Both the position numbers and the translations under genes were made by a program. A stretch of 64,000 bases of DNA from Haematococcus lacustris (lineage: Eukaryota; Chlorophyta; Chlorophyceae; Chlamydomonadales; Haematococcaceae). Under the pieces are notes generated by a model that was not told the origin of the DNA, ran no database searches, and saw only the letters and a program-made list of their open reading frames with translations. The DNA is taken from NCBI GenBank assembly GCA_030144725.1, contig JASKMD010000029.1:14542280-14606279 (forward strand), in the 5' to 3' direction. This document shows, piece by piece, positions 57,341 through 64,000 of the stretch (the stretch's first letter is position 1; every line of letters begins with the position of its first letter).

Positions 57341-57510
57341 GCATGCCAGCGGCCTGAACAATGCCGTGACACTGAGCGGTGGCTAGCACCAATCAAGCCC
57401 CACCTCCAGCACCTGGCAGCAGCAAGCTCAGCCGGCACATCCCTGGAGGCCAACCTGAAGCACATCACCGTCACCCTGGCCACCTAGGATGCGGTGTGGG
57501 AGGTGCACCA
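57341..57510 (+). pseudogene. Fanzor 4 continuation after the insertion
   Basis: The first ~85 bp repeat, with small indels, the last ~89 bp before the insertion (53334-53422: GLNNA...PIKPHLQHLAAA). It then continues with SSAGTSLEANLKHITVTLAT and DAVWEVHQY, the Fanzor segment equivalent to LATYDAMWAEV in Fanzor 1. TAG at 57485-57487 replaces the Trp before DAVWEV. The sequence then runs into a minisatellite. Confidence 0.75.
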
Positions 57511-58000
57511 GTACTGGCTGTGACCAGTACTGGCTGGCTGTGACCAGTACTGGCTGGCTGGCTGTGACCAGTACTGGCTGGCTGACCAGTACTGGCTGGC
57601 TGGCTGTGACCAGTACTGGCTGGCTGACCAGTACTGGCTGGCTGGCTGTGACCAGTACTGGCTGGCTGTGACCAGTACTGGCTGGCTGTGACCAGTACTG
57701 GCTGGCTGGCTGTGACCAGTACTGGCTGGCTGACCAGTACTGGCTGGCTGACCAGTACTGGCTGGCTGACCAGTACTGGCTGGCTGGCTGTGACCAGTAC
57801 TGGCTGGCTGACCAGTACTGGCTGGCTGGCTGTGACCAGTACTGGCTGGCTGACCAGTACTGGCTGGCTGTGACCAGTACTGGTGGCTGGCTGTGACCAG
57901 TACTGGCTGGCTGACCAGTACTGACTGGCTGGCTGTGACCAGTACTGGCTGGCTGGCTGACCAGTACTGGCTGGCTGTGACCAGTACTGGCTGGCTGTGA
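57505..58000 (+). repeat. CCAGTACTGGCTGG minisatellite
   Basis: About 25 units of TGACCAGTACTGGCTGGC with variable GGCTG/TG spacers (18-29 bp). Each unit has the palindrome CCAGTACTGG. A related unit (CCAGCACTGGCTGG when complemented) ends the window at 63.86-64 kb. Confidence 0.95.
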
Positions 58001-58009
58001 CACGCAGCA

Positions 58010-58415
58010 GCAGCAGGGGGGCAGGGGGGCAGGGGAGCAGCAGCAGCATGGGGGCAGGGGGGCTGCAACAGCAGATAGTAGGCAGCAGATAGTAGGCGCA
58101 ACCAGGGTTCAGCAGCAGGGTTTCAGCAGCAGCAGCAGCAGTAGGGGGGCAGCAGCAGCAGCAGCAGCAGTAGGGGGGCAGCAGCAGCAGGGGGGCAGTG
58201 GGGCAGCAGCAGCAGTAGGGGGGCAGCAGCAGCAGTAGGGGGGCAGCAGCAGCAGCAGCAGGGGGGGGGCAGTGGGGCAGCAGCAGCAGTAGGGGGGCAG
58301 CCGCAGCAGTAGGGGGGCAGCAGCAGCAGCAGCAGGGGGGGAGGGGGGCTGCAGCGCAGCAGCAGCAGCAGCAGGGGGGCAGGGGGGCTGCAGCAACAGA
58401 TAGTAGGGGCACTAT
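58010..58415 (+). repeat. CAG/GGGGGGCAG repeat tract
   Basis: Alternating (CAG)n and AGGGGGGCAGCAG units. Poly-Ala/Pro/Cys open frames on the minus strand are composition artefacts. Confidence 0.93.
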
Positions 58416-58761
58416 CGCACCTACCTACCTTTTGGCTGCTTGATGACTGCTGCTGGAAAGGGGGTGGGAGTGGAGGAGTGAAGGCGGGGAGGGAGGGTAG
58501 ATGTGGAAGGCAGGGAGGCGGGAGGCGGGGAGGCGATAGGCAGGGAGGCGGGAGGCGGGAGGCTCAACCGGGTTGGGCTGGGCGGGGCTGGGTTGGGTTG
58601 GGGGCATGGGTTGGGTTGGGTGGGAGTGGAGGAGGTGGGAAAGGAGGTGGAGGAAAGGGGGTGGGAGTGGAGGAGTGAAGGCGGGGGTGGGGGCGGGGGA
58701 GGGAGCGGGGGCGGGGGAGGATGAATTGGGAGGGGGTGGTTGTGTAGGGGGCCCATCAGAC

Positions 58762-58835
58762 CTGCAATCAAGGGGCGTGCACGTGATGTAGGGTGTCCAG
58801 GCTGGGCACTGTGTTAGCTATCACCGCGGCCTCAC
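58762..58835 (-). repeat. intron-like block 4 (74 nt)
   Basis: The minus strand begins GTGAGGCCGCGG and ends ACGCCCCTTGATTGCAG; diverged 5' half. Confidence 0.5.
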
Positions 58836-59239
58836 CTTTGTGGTCCTCCTGGCCTCCTACCTGCTCACCCCTGGCAACATATCCCATGCGCCAGTGGGTT
58901 GGGGCTGTGATGGGGTGTGTAGTAGTGTGTAGGGAAGGGAAGGTGGGGTGAGGTGGGGGCTGCGATGCCACGTCAATCAAAGGGTGGGAGAGGGGAAGGG
59001 TAGGCTTGACAAGCATGGGAGAGAGGGAGAGGGGGAAGGGAGGGGGTGGTGGTGGTGGTGGTAGTGGCAAGAGGGTGGATGGGGTGGGCTATCACTTGGC
59101 TGCTGGGATGTCAAGAGGAGAGGTAACAGGGAGGGGGAAAGTGGGGGTGGGGAGAGGTGGATGTGGAGGGACGACCAGCTTGGCGATGGTGGTGGGCGTG
59201 GGAAATGGGAGGAAAAGGGGAAGGGTGTGACGATCAACC

Positions 59240-59305
59240 CTGCAGCGGGACAAGGGGCATGCTAGCGGTTAGTGTAGGTACAGGGTGCCACATACCTACA
59301 CTCAC
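59240..59305 (-). repeat. intron-like block 5 (66 nt)
   Basis: The minus strand begins GTGAGTGTAGG and ends GCATGCCCCTTGTCCCGCTGCAG. Confidence 0.55.
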
Positions 59306-59771
59306 CTTTTGCTGGAATGGGGTGTATATGCGTGTAGATGGTGAGGGTGAGGAGGCGGAGGGGGAAGATGACTGCTGCTGTTGCTGGAGGGGGTAATAGG
59401 ACCCAGAGGGGGACGGGATGCTGGAGTAGCGGGGGAGGGGAGGTAGAGGAGGAAGGGGAGGGAAGGGAAGGGGAGGTCCATGGGGAAGGCTCGAGGGAAG
59501 GCCGGGATGATGGAGTAGCGGGGGAGGGGAGGTAGAGGAGGAAGGGGAGGGAAGGGAAGGGGAGGTCCATGGGGAAGGCTCGAGGGAAGGTTCGAGGGAG
59601 GGGGAAGGGATCTGTATAGGGTGAGGGCATGGGCGGGGGTGGGGGCGGGGGAGGGAGCGGGGGAGGATGAGTTGGGGAGGGGTGGGGGCGGGGGAAGGAG
59701 CGGGGGAGGATGAGTTGGGGAGGGGTGGTTGTGTAGGGGAAAGGGAAGGGGAGCGGCGGTGCCCATCAGAC

Positions 59772-59848
59772 CTGCAGCCAAGGGGCGTGCACGTGACGTA
59801 GTAGATCTGGCTAGGAAACAGGTGTTAGCCACTATGGTAACCACTCAC
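59772..59848 (-). repeat. intron-like block 6 (77 nt)
   Basis: The minus strand begins GTGAGTGGTTACC and ends GCACGCCCCTTGGCTGCAG. Confidence 0.6.
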
Positions 59849-60045
59849 TCCTTACCTGTAGCGACTTGTAGCCTATCACTAGCAGGAAGGAGGAAGTGAG
59901 CGAAAGGGCAGAGAGAAGAGGGTGATGAGGGGGACGAGGGGGTGTGTTTGGGAGAGGTGGTGGGTAGCGCCATGGTAGGTTGGTGAAGGGTGGGGGGCTT
60001 GCTCTTGGCTGCTGGGAGGGAGGGTACTAGGTAACACCGTCAGAC

Positions 60046-60102
60046 CTGTAGCAAACACGGGGCGTACTAGCACAAACAATGACAGGGGGGCTAGCCACTC
60101 AC
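60046..60102 (-). repeat. intron-like block 7 (57 nt)
   Basis: The minus strand begins GTGAGTGGCTAGCCCC and ends CGCCCCGTGTTTGCTACAG; a shorter middle. Confidence 0.55.
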
Positions 60103-60204
60103 TCCTTACCTGTAGCCACCATCAGCCACTCACTGGCAGGAAGGATGAAGGGTGAAGGATGAAGGATGTGGGAGGTGGGAGGGAGGCAGGAAGGCAGGGA
60201 GGCA

Positions 60205-60560
60205 GGGAGGCAGGGAGGGAGGGAGGGAGGGAGGGAGGGAGGGAGGGAGGGAGGGAGGGAGGGAGGGAGGGAGGGAGGGAGGGAGGGAGGGAGGGAGGGA
60301 GGGAGGGAGGGAGGGAGGGAGGGAGGGAGGGAGGGAGGGAGGGAGGGAGGGAGGGAGGGAGGGAGGGAGGGAGGGAGGGAGGGAGGGAGGGAGGGAGGGA
60401 GGGAGGGAGGGAGGGAGGGAGGGAGGGAGGGAGGGAGGGAGGGAGGGAGGGAGGGAGGGAGGGAGGGAGGGAGGGAGGGAGGGAGGGAGGGAGGGAGGGA
60501 GGGAGGGAGGGAGGGAGGGAGGGAGGGAGGGAGGGAGGGAGGGAGGGAGGGAGGGAGGGT
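60205..60560 (+). repeat. (GGGA)n tetranucleotide array
   Basis: About 89 near-perfect GGGA units, preceded by GGCAGGGA variants. It yields Gly-Arg-Glu or Leu-Pro-Ser frames in every phase. Confidence 0.98.
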
Positions 60561-60590
60561 CCCTCAGACTTGCTGCAAACTCCGTCAGAC

Positions 60591-60667
60591 CTGCAGCAAA
60601 CACGGCGCATGCTAGCTGTGTAGGCTGTGAAATGAGGACCACTAAAAGGCGAGGGGTGGCCACTCAC
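60591..60667 (-). repeat. intron-like block 8 (77 nt)
   Basis: The minus strand begins GTGAGTGGCCACCCC and ends GCGCCGTGTTTGCTGCAG. Confidence 0.6.
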
Positions 60668-60960
60668 CGCTTGCTCCGTGCTCTTCTGTGCTCCTCCATG
60701 CTTCATCCCAGCTGGCTCTTACCTTTGTAGTGGGCCGGGCTGCAATGGGGAGGGTACAGGGTGGTGAAGGTGGGGGAGGGTAGGGAGGGAGGGGCGGGAG
60801 GGGCGGGGGGGGGGGGGACAGGGAAGGGGAGTGAAGGAGGAAGGAGGGTAAAGGAATGTGTAGAGGACCTGCAAAACAAAGGTACCAAAGTTGTCAAGGG
60901 AGGAGCACAAAACAAAGGGTGACAAGTTGTCAAGGGAGGAGTTGTCAAGGGTACAAGATG

Positions 60961-61800
60961 CACTCACCAACAGAGGATGTAGATGTAGGAGCTGATGTGG
61001 GAGGACAGGCTCGGAGATGGTGGTTTCGACATGTCAAAGGCATAGAGGTGGGTCAAAGTAGACTACGTCGCTATCTCGTTGCGTGGGCTGCGTGGCTGAG
61101 CGTGCGAGGTATTGCGTTGCGATCTCGAGGCTGGTTGCTACGTCTGCAAGGTCTGCCAGGCAAGCTGCTAGCTGCGTGCGAGAGTGGCTGCGAAGCACCG
61201 TGCTACGTGGCAGCGACATTGGCTGGGAGGAGATGGCCGAGATGGATGTGGCTGCCTGGCTGCAATGTGGCGGCCTGGCTGCGATGTGTCATGCGAGAGT
61301 GGCTGCCTGGCTGCGATGTTGTCTGCAGCTGGGTGTGGGCAGCTTGGTTTCTATCTGCCTTATCTATGCTTATCTTCATGGCTGAGTTTCTCGCTGCCAC
61401 TAGCTGCGGCTGCGTTCCTAGCATGACTAGGATCGACGCTTGTTGTGCTGGGCGCATTTTATTTTTCATATTTCATGTCTAACATGTATGCCGATCTGCA
61501 CGCCTCATCGCGACCCGTTCGTGCCGCCCTTCACGCCCCATCGCGACTCGCATCTAGGTGGGCACAAGGCCGCCTAGCCATGCGTTCGCCCTTGCCGACA
61601 ACTTTCGCCCTTGCAACGTCACAACCTCACAGTCCGTGCAATAGTAAACTTTGTAGACATTTCCGCAGCCCTCGTAGACACTTTTGCAGTTCGCCGCAGC
61701 GCCGAACCTCGCAACTAGTTTCACATGCAGCCTTGCCACGAAGCGCTACGCAATCGTAGCCTTTTTACAGTTCTTATACTTCTCCTTTTTACAGTTCTGC
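60961..61800. other. mixed-composition stretch between oppositely skewed repeats
   Basis: No gene recognised. Repeated GGCTGCGATG/GTGGCTGCCTGGC words at 61180-61330. This is the switch point between the G-rich (left) and C-rich (right) plus strand. Confidence 0.45.
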
Positions 61801-62571
61801 TGCTTCCAGCCAAACCATTGCCATGCCCCTTCTCTGCTGCAGGTCTGACGGTCCTTCCTCCTGCTAATGAGCGTGACAGGTGTAGACTACCCACCCCATC
61901 CCACGAGGTGAGCCTGCATTCCTTGCTGTCTGTCATCGCAACCACGTACCTTGTGTTTACTGCAGGTCAGAGTCACTTCTGCCTCTTGCCCCCTTCCCCC
62001 TAACTTCACCACCAATATCACCACCAACTCCAAGTTCGCCACCTCAACTACTTCTGCCCTCCCCCTCAACCCCTGCTCCTGCTGCCTGCCCCTCTCCATC
62101 GCAACCAACCCCCTCCCCTGCCCATTGCAGCCTCTTCCCCCCCTTCCCCCCTCTTCCCCCTTCATGTCCATGGCATCGCAGCCCTCATCTTACCCCACCA
62201 AGAACTTCTCCTCACCCCCCACCCTCTTTGCGCAACCCTCGTCCCAACTCCGTGTCACCTCTCCCCATACCCGGCTGCCCTACCCTACCCAGCAGCCAGG
62301 AGCAAGGCTTTTCCCTCCACCACCTCCCCTTACCCCTCCCTATCGCAACCACCCTCTCCCCTCCCCATTCCAGCATCTTCCCCTCTTCCTTTCCACGCAT
62401 CCTCCATGTGCCGGTCCCTTCCATGCGACATGGCATCGCAGCCCTCACCTTACCCCACCGCCAACTTCTCCTCATCCCCCACCCTCTTTGCGCAACCCTC
62501 GTCCCACTTCCCCTTCATAGACGATCAAGGTAAGAACAAACAATGAGCATGGAGCAGCACGGTGTAAGCGT

Positions 62572-62643
62572 GTGAGTGGCTAGCCCCCTCTCTTGCAGTG
62601 TTCCTCATTACCCTACCTAACCGCCAGCCCATGTTTGCTGCAG
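62572..62643 (+). repeat. intron-like block 9 (72 nt)
   Basis: Begins GTGAGTGGCTAGCCCCC and ends CCCATGTTTGCTGCAG on the plus strand. Confidence 0.6.
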
Positions 62644-62789
62644 GTCTACCGGAAACACACCACCCCACCCCCACCCCACCCCACCCCACCCCACCTCACC
62701 CTCCTAACCTAACCTCCTACCATACCTCCGCCCTGCTCCCTTCCTTCCTCCTGCTAAAGAGCAGCTACTGATTGCCACAGATAATCAGT

Positions 62790-62867
62790 GAGTGGTTACT
62801 GGTAAGTGGCTAGGGCTTAGTGCCCACACTGAGCTTCCTAACACACATGCACGCCCCTTGGCTGCAG
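62790..62867 (+). repeat. intron-like block 10 (78 nt)
   Basis: Begins GTGAGTGGTTACTGG and ends GCACGCCCCTTGGCTGCAG, closest to block 6. Confidence 0.6.
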
Positions 62868-63629
62868 GTCTTATGAGCACCTCCCCGCCCCTTCTAACCC
62901 CCCTACACCCTCTCCCCCTAGTCATAAGCGCACTTCCTCCTCCCCCACCTCAACCCCTGCTCCTTCCCCCACCCCCACTCCCTCCTCCGCCCGCAGCTCT
63001 GCCCCCAGCCCTGCCCAGCCCAGCCCGACCAAGCCTATACTCTTGCCCCTACTCTACCCTCGTACCCTACATTCCCCTTCCCCCTCGCCTTCTACCCCCT
63101 GACATCGCAGACCTCCCCTCCCCTCCCCCGCCCTTGCCCCCGACCCCGCCCCCCCTACTCCCACCCCCCTAACCCCTGCCCCCGCCCAGCCCAGGCCCCC
63201 TGACCACCACTACACCGTTACAGTCACCTGGAGCAGGCAGGGGTCGGTCGCTGTGTGGTGAGTGCTGATGCTTCTGCTACATCTCACAACCTCCGTGCGC
63301 CTATGCTGTCCTCCCCACCCCCTCCCCTCCCCATTGCAACCTTTGCTCCCTCCCACCATCCTCCTCCCACGCCGCCGTGCCCCCTCTCACATGAGCGGCC
63401 AGCTAGGCAGCAAGTGCGAAAGGCGAAAGGCGAGTAAGTAGCAGAGTGCAGGCAGTAGGTCTCTCCACTCTGCTGCCGGCACCGCTCAGTAGCGTGCTCA
63501 TGCTGCTTGCCACTGATGCTGCTAATGTGCTTGCTGATCCAAACCAAGCTCTTGCCTGCTTTCAGTGAGAGCATGAAGGGCCTGGAAGCCTGGCGTAGCC
63601 CCTCTGCCCACATTGCCAGGTGAGTGCCA

Positions 63630-63856
63630 CTCCACCTCAACCACCCCTCCCCTGCTGCTGCTGCTGCTGCCAGAGCTGTTGCAAACAGAGGTGCTGCTGC
63701 CCTCCTGCTGCTGCCCCCTTGCCCTCCTGCTGCAGCCCCCCTCCCCCCTTGCTGCTGCTGCCGCCCCCATGCTGCTGCTGCTGCTGCCGCCCCCCTGCCC
63801 CCCTGCTGCTGCCGCCCCCCTGCCTCCCTGCTGCTGCCGCCCCCATGCCCACCTGC
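63630..63856 (+). repeat. CTG/CCCCC repeat tract
   Basis: CTGCTGCTGCCGCCCCCCTGC-type units, complementary in character to the CAG/GGGGGG tract at 58.0-58.4 kb. No gene. Confidence 0.9.
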
Positions 63857-64000
63857 TGCCAGCCAGTGCTGGTTGCCAGCCAGTGCTGGTGGCCAGCCAG
63901 TGCTGGTTGGCAGGCCAGTGCTGGGTGCCAGCCAGTGCTGGTGGGCAGGCCAGTGCTGGGTGGCCAGCCAGTGCTGGTTGCCAGCCAGTGCTGGTTGCAA
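63857..64000 (+). repeat. CCAGCCAGTGCTGG minisatellite, runs off the window
   Basis: About eight units of GCCAGCCAGTGCTGGTTG (17-18 bp) continuing past the right edge. It shares the CCAG-YA/TR-CTGG core with the minisatellite at 57.5 kb in the opposite orientation. Confidence 0.93.

Larger units (their letters stand above)
58416..60960 (+). repeat. G-rich region with intron-like blocks
   Basis: A strongly strand-asymmetric, G-rich plus strand made of GGGAGGGG, GGAGGTGG and GGGGGCGGGG units. Several sub-units are duplicated (59405-59520 and 59520-59600 nearly identical; 59635-59670 and 59675-59715). Five intron-like blocks (4-8) are spaced through it, pointing along the minus strand. Minus-strand frames are Pro/Ser/Leu-rich without domains. 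Confidence 0.75.
61801..63420 (+). repeat. C-rich region with intron-like blocks in plus orientation
   Basis: Mirror of 58.4-60.9 kb: a C-rich plus strand with CCCCTCCCC/CTTCCCCCC units, and intron-like blocks now on the plus strand at 62572-62643 and 62790-62867. There are single acceptor-like remnants ending CTGCAGGTC near 61852 and 61965. Segment 62110-62250 is partly duplicated at 62360-62510 (GCATCGCAGCCCTCA, CCCACCCTCTTTGCGCAACC). Confidence 0.7.

Noticed and set aside
3054..57487. Reassignment of UAG to Gln (alternative nuclear code)
   Set aside because: TAG also replaces conserved Trp (3054, 57485), TGA and TAA interrupt other frames, and Fanzor 1 ends at a plausible TAG, so decay is simpler.
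57489..58003. CRISPR-like array or repeat protein
   Set aside because: Units are contiguous with variable repeat-derived spacers and no unique spacers; the genome is eukaryotic. It is a minisatellite.
60122..60730. Leu-Pro-Pro-Ser and Gly-Arg-Glu proteins
   Set aside because: The (GGGA)n array reads open in every phase on both strands.
61034..61482. Trp/Cys-rich frames at 61.0-61.5 kb
   Set aside because: Built from short GGCTGC/GCCTGGC word repeats, no domain, no splice or start context.

Overview
The window is nuclear DNA of a eukaryote, most likely a chlorophycean green alga related to Chlamydomonas or Haematococcus. The reasons are GT-AG introns ending in TGCAG, high GC with abundant CAG, TG/CA and minisatellite tracts, a plastid PAP/fibrillin gene with a transit-peptide-like leader, chromodomain Ty3/gypsy elements, a dual-endonuclease (Dualen/RandI-type) LINE and several Fanzor (eukaryotic TnpB) genes. 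There is no prokaryotic operon structure and I found no free-standing tRNA or rRNA gene. The species assignment is an inference.

Layout. 1-4127: 3' part of a decayed gypsy element (A), interrupted by a LINE fragment. 4128-9140: MITE/foldback landscape (a palindromic MITE with TAG target duplication, a foldback repeat, a 1.26 kb element with ~150 bp inverted repeats and 4 bp target duplication, Fanzor right-end copies). 9.2-9.6 kb: minisatellite. 10388-21290: a full-length ~10.9 kb LINE on the minus strand with 12 bp target duplications, inserted in frame in a Q-rich host gene whose other half lies at 21.3-21.6 kb. 21.3-24.3 kb: fragments of small Q/A/P-rich genes and a duplicated fibrillin last exon. 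24.8-26.8 kb: an unrecognised six-exon gene (minus). 27.3-28.6 kb: Fanzor 1 (minus). 28776-29712: a defective hAT element. 30255-35369: a plastid fibrillin gene (plus) carrying an ORF-less Fanzor mini-element and Fanzor 2 in its introns. 36.1-49.5 kb: Fanzor 3, split in its RuvC-III motif by gypsy element B (36377-49194), which itself contains a DNA transposon in gag (36799-39768) and a 4.05 kb CACTA-like element in its 3' LTR (44950-49002). 50.2-57.5 kb: Fanzor 4, broken by frameshifts, by a ~1 kb (TGACC)n array and by an insertion made of a CACTA-like end plus a gypsy C fragment. 57.5-64 kb: minisatellites and strand-asymmetric G-rich/C-rich DNA punctuated by near-identical ~75 nt blocks with GT...AG ends.

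How it fits together. Only two loci look like ordinary cellular genes (fibrillin and the six-exon gene); the rest is a nest of mobile elements whose order of insertion can be read from target-site duplications. The most notable theme is Fanzor: five ORF-bearing loci in about 32 kb, two of which, together with an ORF-less copy, share a hairpin-containing 3' flank that is a good candidate for the guide-RNA scaffold. Other standouts are the LINE with APE plus RLE endonucleases, two tandem Josephin-like cysteine protease modules and a 2A-like motif; a GGTCACC transposon with a 4 bp target duplication and an SDG...QFK protein; internal second polypurine tracts in two gypsy families; and a dispersed family of intron-like short repeats.

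Limits: exon borders were read by eye, coordinates of repeats are good to a few bases, identities are rough, and no homology search was run.
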